In this document: piece by piece, positions 1-5,769 of the stretch
Numbering within the stretch: the first letter of the stretch is position 1
Layout: every line of letters starts with the position of its first letter
NCBI GenBank assembly: GCA_007117555.1
Contig: SKGI01000083.1
Coordinates: forward strand, 1-6,967
Direction: 5' to 3'
Source of the DNA: Candidatus Izemoplasma sp.
Lineage (GTDB): Bacteria; Bacillota_I; Bacilli_A; Izemoplasmatales; Izemoplasmataceae
DNA: 6,967 bases
The notes under the pieces: generated by a model
The model's input: only the letters and a program-made list of their open reading frames with translations
Databases searched by the model: none
What the model was told of the DNA's origin: nothing
Translations under genes and position numbers: made by a program

Positions 1-447
1 ACTTGGCAGTTTGCAGGCTACATCATGATGATCTATATTGCGGCTTTACAAAACATCCCAGAAGACTTAATTGAAGCGAGCCAAATCGATGGGGCGAATG
101 CTCTACAGCGATTGCGCAATATCACGTTGCCGTTAGTTGCTCAAGCGTTCACTGTTGCATTATTCTTAACACTCGTGACAGCCTTTAAGCAGTTTGACAC
201 GGTTTATAGTTTGACTCGAGGCGGGCCGGCCTTCGATATACCTGTTTGGATGCAAAACGCACTCGGTATGGAGTTTCCAAGAGCCGTTGGCTCTACGCGC
301 GTCATTGCCTTCCAAATTTATAACTGGGGCATCTCTCGCGGTAACTTTGCCGCTGCACAAGCACAAGCTGTTGTATTCTTCGTCATTTTATCGGTCATTT
401 CACTTGGCCAAGTATACTTCAACAAGAAGAGAGAGGTTGAACTTTGA
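1..447 (+). CDS. MalF-like ABC sugar permease, C-terminal part (5' end outside window)
   Basis: This is the membrane-spanning subunit of a CUT1-type sugar importer; only the last 148 residues are visible. The frame is open from base 1 and in-window Met codons lie inside the conserved domain, so the true start is upstream. The BPD_transp_1 signature EAA---G---------I-LP, the coupling helix that docks on the ATPase, is seen as EAS at visible residues 25-27, Gly31, Ile41 and Leu43-Pro44. It is followed by a hydrophobic segment (about 46-64), a GGP motif near 74-76 and a last membrane helix (about 119-137) ending in a short charged tail, NKKREVEL. The loop after GGP (visible residues 77-96) looks about 20 residues longer than in the MalF/UgpA relatives I remember. 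The stop TGA overlaps the next gene's ATG by one base (TGATG), so the two permeases are probably translationally coupled and form a heterodimer. The family is certain; the transported sugar is inferred from the neighbours. Confidence 0.93.
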   Translation, partial: TWQFAGYIMMIYIAALQNIPEDLIEASQIDGANALQRLRNITLPLVAQAFTVALFLTLVTAFKQFDTVYSLTRGGPAFDIPVWMQNALGMEFPRAVGSTRVIAFQIYNWGISRGNFAAAQAQAVVFFVILSVISLGQVYFNKKREVEL

Positions 448-1412
448 TGGAAGCTATTTTAAAGTGGTTCAAAGCTTTTCCAGCCCGTTTTGTAAACTTT
501 TTCAAAACATTACCCAAACGTACTGTGGAATTTGTGAAGTCATTTCCTAAACGTTTTGTTAAGTTTTTCAAAGAGATTACAGCGCTTGAAGTATTGGCCT
601 TTATCTTAGTGTTAATATTTTTGTTTCCTATGCTCATTGTCGTCATCAATACATCCAAGCCTAATCTCTTAATTACGGACACACCCATGGCTTGGCCTGA
701 AACGTGGTCAGTCTTCTTCAATAATATTCAAACATTACTTGACGATACACGCATGCAATATGTGAATAGTTTATGGAACTCATTAATCATTACCACGTTT
801 TCACTGGCGTTAATCGGCCTATCTAGTGCGATGGCCGCTTGGGTACTCGTGCGCACAAAGACGCGTTTATCATTTGGTATCTTCTTATTTATCGTCGCCG
901 GACTCGTCATTCCTTTCCAAGTCGTGATGTTGCCCATCGTTACCTTGCTCAATGATCTGCGTCTCATTACAGGCATCAACTGGCGCGACACGCATCACGC
1001 TGTCATTATTGCTTATATGGGATTTGGTGCACCGCTTAGTGTCTTCTTATTTCATGGGTTTATCAAATCGATTCCATTAGACATTGAGGAAGCCGCTGTC
1101 ATCGATGGTTGTAGCCGTCCGCAAGTGTTCTTCCGCATTATCTTACCTATTCTAAAACCGATATTCGTCACATTACTCGTGCTTAATGGTATGTGGATTT
1201 GGAATGACTTCTTGTTGCCACTCCTTATCATTGGTCGTGGTGGAACAACACAAACCTTACCACTTGCTGTTGCAAACCTTGCCGGTGCTTATGTTGTTCA
1301 GTGGAACTTATTGCTGACAGCGCTTGTTATGTCTGCTGTACCGGTCGTTATTCTATTCTTGTTCGCGCAACGTTTCATTATTCGCGGCATGACCTCAGGT
1401 GCGATCAAATAA
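447..1412 (+). CDS. MalG-like ABC sugar permease with N-terminal 11-residue repeats
   Basis: This is the second pore subunit of the CUT1 importer, 321 aa. It has about six hydrophobic segments: roughly 46-68, 110-135, 142-168, 184-206, 236-262 and 287-310. The EAA motif that contacts the ATPase is complete: Glu215-Ala216-Ala217, Gly221, Ile231, Leu233-Pro234. I chose ATG 447, which overlaps the preceding TGA, over the in-frame TTG 444. A GAGAGG sequence at 431-436 lies 10 bases upstream. MalG-family proteins usually run about 270-300 aa. The excess here is an N-terminal cytoplasmic-side extension in which an 11-residue unit, approximately [FV]K[AST][FL]P[AK]R[FT]V[NEK]F, occurs three times (residues 8-18, 19-29, 30-40) plus a partial FKEI. 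These units are cationic and aromatic-rich, with Pro at 12, 23 and 34. The permease assignment is firm; the role of the extension is unknown. Only one base separates this gene from the phosphoglucomutase gene. Confidence 0.95.
   Translation: MEAILKWFKAFPARFVNFFKTLPKRTVEFVKSFPKRFVKFFKEITALEVLAFILVLIFLFPMLIVVINTSKPNLLITDTPMAWPETWSVFFNNIQTLLDDTRMQYVNSLWNSLIITTFSLALIGLSSAMAAWVLVRTKTRLSFGIFLFIVAGLVIPFQVVMLPIVTLLNDLRLITGINWRDTHHAVIIAYMGFGAPLSVFLFHGFIKSIPLDIEEAAVIDGCSRPQVFFRIILPILKPIFVTLLVLNGMWIWNDFLLPLLIIGRGGTTQTLPLAVANLAGAYVVQWNLLLTALVMSAVPVVILFLFAQRFIIRGMTSGAIK
468..578 (+). repeat. 33-bp in-frame tandem repeat encoding 11-residue cationic units
   Basis: Three consecutive 33-base units (468-500, 501-533, 534-566) and a partial fourth (567-578) encode related peptides with Lys at residues 9, 20, 31 and 42, Pro at 12, 23 and 34, and Arg at 14, 25 and 36. 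The protein periodicity is clear. The DNA copies have diverged, with different codons for the same residues (for example cca, ccc and cct for Pro), which suggests the repeat is old and kept at the protein level. It lies just before the first membrane segment of the MalG-like permease. Confidence 0.8.
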
Positions 1413-1413
1413 C

Positions 1414-2067
1414 ATGTTATCTGACTTAAAACTTGTAATTTTTGATCTAGATGGTGTGTTGACTGAAACAAGCCGCCAGCACTTCAAAGCGTGGCAAACA
1501 TTAGCTGCTAAATATGATATTGACCTTGATCCGTCCTTTGAAGTGCATCTTAAAGGTGTTTCGCGAAAAGCCTCGCTTGATAAGATTTTATCGCTTAGTT
1601 CTCGCCATTTCACGGAAGCGGAAAAAGACGCGATGCAAGCTGAAAAAAATGCCCATTACCAACAGTTGATTGCTAATTTTAGTAAAGAGGACTGTTTTGA
1701 AGGGGCGCACGAACTGTTGCATTTCTTACAAAAAAAAGGCATCCACATGGCCCTTGCTAGTGCAAGCAAAAATGGTCCCAAACTGATTCGAGCACTTGAA
1801 ATCGATCGTTACTTCGGTTATGTAGCCGACCCGACTCAACATCCGGGAAAACCTGCACCAGACTTGTTTCTTGCCCCAATGCATCATTATGGTTTAACAC
1901 CGAATCAATGTTTAGGTGTTGAAGATGCTGTTGCGGGTATTGCAGCGATCAAAGCCGCCAACATGACGGCAATCGGTATTGGTGAGCTAGGGAGTTTACC
2001 TGAAGCGGATGCCGAGTATACCACACTCGCTGATTTCGCGCAAGTTATCATGAAACATTTAACATAA
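1414..2067 (+). CDS. pgmB: beta-phosphoglucomutase (HAD superfamily)
   Basis: Cytoplasmic enzyme interconverting beta-D-glucose 1-phosphate and glucose 6-phosphate through a beta-glucose 1,6-bisphosphate intermediate; 217 aa, close to the usual 220. HAD motif I is FDLDGVLTET, with nucleophile Asp11 and acid/base Asp13. The cap carries His23 and the KGVSR motif (Lys47, Arg51) that in Lactococcus lactis PgmB binds the substrate. Motif II is SASKNGP (Ser117), motif III Lys147 in KPAPD, and the Mg2+ acidic pair is Glu171-Asp172. All residues expected for beta- rather than alpha-specific mutases are present. I chose ATG 1414 because it places DxD at the usual distance from the N-terminus; an in-frame GTG at 1399 would add five residues inside the previous gene. 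The nearest Shine-Dalgarno-like sequence (AGGT, 1397-1400) is weak, so coupling to the permease gene one base upstream is likely. It takes the beta-glucose 1-phosphate made by the GH65 enzyme(s) downstream. Confidence 0.96.
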   Translation: MLSDLKLVIFDLDGVLTETSRQHFKAWQTLAAKYDIDLDPSFEVHLKGVSRKASLDKILSLSSRHFTEAEKDAMQAEKNAHYQQLIANFSKEDCFEGAHELLHFLQKKGIHMALASASKNGPKLIRALEIDRYFGYVADPTQHPGKPAPDLFLAPMHHYGLTPNQCLGVEDAVAGIAAIKAANMTAIGIGELGSLPEADAEYTTLADFAQVIMKHLT

Positions 2068-2092
2068 GACGACTGTAGAAAGGACTATTGCC

Positions 2093-4324
2093 ATGATTTT
2101 CGAACGCCAAGGCCGGATCCGCACCCATGAGATACTCGTTGATGAAACCTTGTTCGTTACGCAAAACCGCTACTTAGGCGTGCGTGGCAATTTTGAGGAA
2201 GGCGTTCCATTAAGTGGTAGTATCCGTGGAACCTATATTAATGGTATTTATGATACTCACCCTATTGTGTATGCCGAAAAAGTTTATGGGGATCCAGAAA
2301 TTGGACAAACCATCGTCAACATCCCAGATGCGCAAACAATTGTGATTATGGTCGAAGGTCGTCCGCTCGATTTATCCCATGCTGAACTTGAAAGTTTGAT
2401 ACGGCGCTATGACCTTGAGGCAGGCTATACGGAACGGATTGCGACGTATCGAACACCTTCAAATGAGCGCATTCGGTTAACTTATAAGCGCATGGCGCAT
2501 TTAAAACGCCCCAACTTGTTTATCATTGATGCGACAGTCGAAAGCTTAACGCAAAATTTAGATGTTGAGATCGTCTCTACGCTGAAAGGCGATGTCCAGA
2601 ACTTTGAGGCTAAAGACGATTCGCGTGCGGGATCGATGGTTACAGACAAGCTTGAACCCCCAAAATTATATGTTAAAGAAGATCGCGGTTGTGTCAAAGT
2701 GAAAACCCGTAACACGCAGTTTGAAGTGTTTGTTGGCATCACCCATGACATGCCGTTTAACTACCATATCGAAGGGGCTAGTGTCATCGCAAGTAAAGCC
2801 ATTCAATTGAAAAAAAATACGCCCCTACAGTTTCGGAAGTATGTTGGAACGTTTGATAGTGTCCATCATCTTCAACTTGAGATGGCATTTGATGATTTAT
2901 GTAATCAACTAAAGTATACATCGCTTAAACAGTTATATACCGAGCAAAAAGAAGCACTAGAATCGTTTAATAAGCTGTCCCACGTTTCACTTGATGATGG
3001 TTCGCAAGGTGAGACGGAAACATTGATTCGTTATAATCTCTTTCAATTGTATACCGCGGCACCGCTAACTACAGACACGAGTATTCCAGCAAAAGGACTT
3101 AGCGGAGAAGGTTATGAAGGACATGTGTTTTGGGACACTGAAATTTATTTACTCCCGTTCTTTATGCACATCGAACAGCCCACCGCAGAGCGTTTGCTCG
3201 ATTATCGTTACCAACAACTGCCACGTGCACGCATCGAAGCGAAACGACTGGGCGTTGATGAAGGGGCTAAATTCGCTTGGCGCACTATCAATGGTGCAGA
3301 AACGAGTGGCTATTATCCAGCAGGTTCGGCCCAATATCACATCAACTGCGATATTGCTTATGCGATGATTAAGTTTTGGCAGTTGTTCAAGGATACCCGC
3401 CATCTTAAAGAAAAGATTTTGCCTGTCTTACTTGAGACTGCCCGATTTTTTAAACACGTGGTCCACAAACAAAACGATGTCTATCATCTTCATCACGTAA
3501 CGGGCCCTGATGAGTATTCAGCGTTAATTGACAATAATTATTATACGAACAGCTTACTTAAATACCAGCTCAATTTTCTTGTCGGTAAGTTAGGTGCCTT
3601 ACGGACACCAGGTGTGAGTAAGGCTGAACGGGATCAGTTCTTAGCCATCGCTGAAAACATTCGGTTACCTTATGATAAAGAACTAGACATTGATCTTCAA
3701 GATGAACAATTTCTTAGCCGCAAACCGTGGAACATCGATGCAACACCTGAAACAATGCGGCCCTTGATTCTTCACTACCACCCTCTCGTCATTTATCGTC
3801 ATCAAGTCTTAAAACAGCCTGATACGATACTGTCACACATGTTGTTGCAAAATCGTCCCATGTCTGTCATGCGTAATAGCTATACATTTTACGAAAAGCA
3901 GACAACCCATGATTCAAGTCTTTCATATTGTGTGCATGCCATCCAGGCTGCCCGCTTAGATGATCTTGACACAGCACAGAAGTACTTTGACTATACCGCT
4001 CGACTTGATGTTGATAATGTTCAAAAAAATACCCAGCATGGTTTGCACATGGCAAACATCGGTGGGACACACCTTGTTTTAACCAAAGGATTCCTAGGTT
4101 ACACCATTGACGAGCAGGTAAGTCTTTGGCCTAAACTGCCTGCATCATGGAATCACCTTGAGATGATTGTACGTCTTGATGCGAAGACATTATGTACTGT
4201 CCGTGTGACACATGAACATACCATATTAACTGCCGATCACGATGCGCCTTGCCGCATCTATGGACAGGACATTGTGTTAAAACAGAACCAACCGTTTATT
4301 GCAAAACCCCCAATGAGGGAATAA
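2093..4324 (+). CDS. GH65 inverting disaccharide phosphorylase (alpha-glucosyl; substrate unresolved)
   Basis: A 743-aa glycoside hydrolase family 65 enzyme, the usual length for this family. Expected reaction: alpha-glucosyl disaccharide plus phosphate to beta-glucose 1-phosphate plus a free sugar, in the cytoplasm. The layout is an N-terminal beta-sandwich (about 1-265), a helical linker, an (alpha/alpha)6 barrel (about 305-685) and a small C-terminal beta domain. Visible motifs are YLGVRGNFEEG (27-37), KGLSGEGYEGHVFWDTEIY (334-352; FWDTE 346-350 lines the glucose subsite), AWRTINGAE (395-403), GPDEY (471-475) with the predicted general acid Glu474, LKQPD (573-577), and the phosphate-site region THDSSLS (605-611) and HGLHMANIGG (649-658). 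No signal peptide is seen. GAAAGGA at 2078-2084 is a good ribosome binding site 8 bases before ATG 2093. The adjacent beta-phosphoglucomutase supports phosphorolysis rather than hydrolysis. The motifs resemble kojibiose/nigerose-type clostridial enzymes as I recall them, but maltose or trehalose cannot be excluded. Confidence 0.93.
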   Translation: MIFERQGRIRTHEILVDETLFVTQNRYLGVRGNFEEGVPLSGSIRGTYINGIYDTHPIVYAEKVYGDPEIGQTIVNIPDAQTIVIMVEGRPLDLSHAELESLIRRYDLEAGYTERIATYRTPSNERIRLTYKRMAHLKRPNLFIIDATVESLTQNLDVEIVSTLKGDVQNFEAKDDSRAGSMVTDKLEPPKLYVKEDRGCVKVKTRNTQFEVFVGITHDMPFNYHIEGASVIASKAIQLKKNTPLQFRKYVGTFDSVHHLQLEMAFDDLCNQLKYTSLKQLYTEQKEALESFNKLSHVSLDDGSQGETETLIRYNLFQLYTAAPLTTDTSIPAKGLSGEGYEGHVFWDTEIYLLPFFMHIEQPTAERLLDYRYQQLPRARIEAKRLGVDEGAKFAWRTINGAETSGYYPAGSAQYHINCDIAYAMIKFWQLFKDTRHLKEKILPVLLETARFFKHVVHKQNDVYHLHHVTGPDEYSALIDNNYYTNSLLKYQLNFLVGKLGALRTPGVSKAERDQFLAIAENIRLPYDKELDIDLQDEQFLSRKPWNIDATPETMRPLILHYHPLVIYRHQVLKQPDTILSHMLLQNRPMSVMRNSYTFYEKQTTHDSSLSYCVHAIQAARLDDLDTAQKYFDYTARLDVDNVQKNTQHGLHMANIGGTHLVLTKGFLGYTIDEQVSLWPKLPASWNHLEMIVRLDAKTLCTVRVTHEHTILTADHDAPCRIYGQDIVLKQNQPFIAKPPMRE

Positions 4325-4325
4325 T

Positions 4326-4356
4326 TTGTTTTAGCACCGACAGGGTGCTAAGACAA
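4326..4356 (+). promoter_or_regulatory. intercistronic 13-bp hairpin without U-tract
   Basis: Arms 4326-4338 and 4344-4356 pair over 13 bp with a single U-G wobble (4330/4352) and a five-base loop, GACAG. The hairpin starts one base after the GH65 stop codon. No T-run follows on either strand, so it does not look like an intrinsic terminator. It is better placed as an mRNA 3'-end stabiliser or processing site between the phosphorylase and the binding-protein gene, a role known for hairpins around malE-type genes in other bacteria. The structure is seen directly; the function is inferred. Confidence 0.65.
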
Positions 4357-4378
4357 TTGTTCACATAAAAAATTTTAT

Positions 4379-4384
4379 AGGAGG
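4379..4384 (+). promoter_or_regulatory. strong ribosome binding site of the binding-protein gene
   Basis: This is a perfect AGGAGG, 6 bases before ATG 4391, within an A/T-rich and probably unstructured leader (4363-4379). It is the best Shine-Dalgarno sequence in the window, as expected for a binding protein needed in excess over its permease. I see no convincing -35/-10 pair between the hairpin and this site. Confidence 0.85.
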
Positions 4385-4390
4385 ATATTC

Positions 4391-5683
4391 ATGAAGAAAT
4401 TTTTGTTACTGAGTCTTACAGTACTATTTGCCTTTGGTCTTTTCGCTTGTGCAAGCGATGACGACGACAATGGCGACAACGGCGACAACGGCGACAATGG
4501 CGATGCCACGCCACTCATCATCTACCAAAACAAAGTAGAAATTGATGACGTCTTGTCAGCTTATGCTGCGGCCTGGGGTGCTGCAAATGATGTTGAAGTG
4601 CAAGTAAGAACTTGCGGCGGCGATGCGTGTGGTTACGCTGACCAAATTATTGCCGAGTTCAATGCAGCCAACGAGCCAGACATTTTCGTCTTTGAAGGTC
4701 TTGGACAATTCTTGCAATATCAAAGCAAGATCATGCCACTTGACGGCGAAGAATGGATTGACTACACAGACGTAGCGTTTACTTATGAAGGTGTTGTCTA
4801 TGGCTTCCCTGTAAACTTTGAAGGTTGGGGTATGGCTTACAATGCTGATATGCTTGAAGCGGCCGATGTGGATCCTGCGACACTTGTAAACCGTGCAGCT
4901 TATGAAGCGGCTTTCCAAGCAATTGAAGCGCATTTTGCTGATGATGAGAACTTCAATGCACCTGTCTCTATGGCAGCAGGCCCTGGTTTGACTTGGGTTA
5001 CTGGCCTTCATAACTTTAACGGTTATCTTTCAAGTGGCCTTGCTTATGACGACCGGACAGTCATTGACAATCTTCTCAATGGTCAATACGATCTTGAGCG
5101 CCTTGAAGCTTTAGCTGACTGGGTTGAGTTGCTCTTTGACTATGCAGCAACACCATACTTGACTGAAGGTTCATACGACGACATGATTAACAACTTTAAA
5201 CTTGGTCGTACTGCTTTCATCCATCAAGGTAACTGGATTGATCCAAACTTACTCCAAGATGGTGGCATCGACTTTGAAGTTGGCTATGCACCGCATGCGT
5301 CTGGTTTAGGTGATGTGGATTCGATTTTCGTTGGAGCGCCTTCTTACTACGCGATTAACCCTGATGGCAATAACAATGAACTCGCCAAGCAATTCTTAAA
5401 CGACATGGCAATGACTCAAGCGGGTCATGAATACATGGTTGTCGATGCGGGTTATGTTCCTGCATTCACGAATGTAGAACTCATTCCAACAGGCCCACTT
5501 TCTGCGGCGGTTTATGAATGGTCTTCAGAAGGTAACATTTACGCGTGGTGGCAAAACGATATGCCGCCTGGCTTCGGTATGGATGATCTTGGTCCTGTTT
5601 ACTCCCAGTTTGCAGATGGTCAAATTGACAAAGAAAGCTTCATCAATAGACTTCGCGGCGAAATTTTGGATTTAGCAGACTAA
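4391..5683 (+). CDS. extracellular sugar-binding lipoprotein of CUT1 ABC transporter (SBP family 1)
   Basis: This 430-aa protein captures sugar outside the membrane and delivers it to the MalF/MalG-like permeases. The signal peptide has MKK, then a hydrophobic core (residues 4-17), then the lipobox LFAC with the predicted lipidated Cys20. Phe just before the Ala is a slightly unusual lipobox residue. Residues 23-38 form an acidic, flexible Asp/Asn/Gly tether. The remainder fits a MalE-like two-lobe fold: NEPDIFVFEGLGQFL (94-108), YGFPVNFEGWGMAYN (137-151), and a C-terminal lobe with GRTAFIHQGNW (272-282) and several aromatic residues (Tyr384, Trp386, Trp387) of the kind that stack on sugars. 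Cys75 and Cys80 are the only other cysteines and could form a disulfide outside the cell. Unusually for such operons the gene follows the catabolic enzymes instead of leading the permease genes; an additional binding protein upstream of the window cannot be ruled out. The ligand is inferred to be an alpha-glucoside from the GH65 neighbours. Confidence 0.94.
   Translation: MKKFLLLSLTVLFAFGLFACASDDDDNGDNGDNGDNGDATPLIIYQNKVEIDDVLSAYAAAWGAANDVEVQVRTCGGDACGYADQIIAEFNAANEPDIFVFEGLGQFLQYQSKIMPLDGEEWIDYTDVAFTYEGVVYGFPVNFEGWGMAYNADMLEAADVDPATLVNRAAYEAAFQAIEAHFADDENFNAPVSMAAGPGLTWVTGLHNFNGYLSSGLAYDDRTVIDNLLNGQYDLERLEALADWVELLFDYAATPYLTEGSYDDMINNFKLGRTAFIHQGNWIDPNLLQDGGIDFEVGYAPHASGLGDVDSIFVGAPSYYAINPDGNNNELAKQFLNDMAMTQAGHEYMVVDAGYVPAFTNVELIPTGPLSAAVYEWSSEGNIYAWWQNDMPPGFGMDDLGPVYSQFADGQIDKESFINRLRGEILDLAD
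4466..4504 (+). repeat. 9-bp tandem repeat encoding Asp-Asn-Gly linker
   Basis: Four copies of GACAAYGGC (4466-4474, 4475-4483, 4484-4492, 4493-4501) and a trailing GAT encode DNGDNGDNGDNGD just after the lipid-anchor cysteine. The copies differ only at one wobble base, so this may be a length-variable microsatellite. It serves as a spacer between membrane and binding domain; four Asp codons precede it in the same acidic stretch. Confidence 0.85.
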
Positions 5684-5700
5684 TTATTTGTAACATTCCG

Positions 5701-5733
5701 CAAGGACAAGGCCTTCCTTGTCCTTGTTTTTTT
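5701..5733 (+). terminator. rho-independent terminator after binding-protein gene
   Basis: A perfect 11-bp stem (5701-5711 with 5716-5726) and a four-base loop (CCTT) are followed directly by seven T residues (5727-5733). It lies 17 bases after the TAA of the lipoprotein gene. There is no matching T-run for the reverse strand, so it acts on + strand transcripts only. It should end or attenuate transcription before the second GH65 gene. Confidence 0.95.
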
Positions 5734-5769
5734 GCCACAGTTCACTCAATAATACAGGATGTGATGACA
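5734..5769 (+). other. short gap before second GH65 gene; no convincing promoter
   Basis: The 36 bases between the terminator T-run and ATG 5770 contain AATAAT (5748-5753), which resembles a -10 box. The only -35-like sequences have poor spacing (TTGCCA at 5732-5737 is too close) or poor match (TTGTTT at 5724-5729, 18 bases away). A start from this -10 would also lie beyond the AGGA ribosome binding site at 5756-5759. Read-through of the terminator is therefore the simplest source of transcript. Confidence 0.4.

Noticed and set aside
445..447. TGA read as Trp (mycoplasma code)
   Set aside because: Reading through would add only five residues before a TAA, so this site alone is not decisive. 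However, no gene in the window has an internal TGA while TGG encodes all of many tryptophans, so TGA is a stop.
419..721. Open frame on the minus strand, 100 codons, opposite the malG-like gene start
   Set aside because: It is antisense to the repeat region and first membrane helix of a well-supported permease, has no recognisable domain, and its composition follows from the overlapped codons.
1399..1413. GTG 1399 as start of the beta-phosphoglucomutase
   Set aside because: It would overlap the permease gene by 14 bases and add five residues not seen in the family; ATG 1414 gives the usual distance to the DxD motif.
4357..4378. Possible promoter (TTGTTC with TTTTAT) before the lipoprotein gene
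   Set aside because: The two boxes are only 10 bases apart, and transcription from them would start too close to the ribosome binding site to keep it.
4556..5011. Minus-strand open frame of 151 codons inside the lipoprotein gene
   Set aside because: It is the longest shadow frame, but lies fully inside a strongly supported binding-protein gene, shows no motif and has a low-complexity, Cys/Ile/Ser-rich composition typical of antisense reading.
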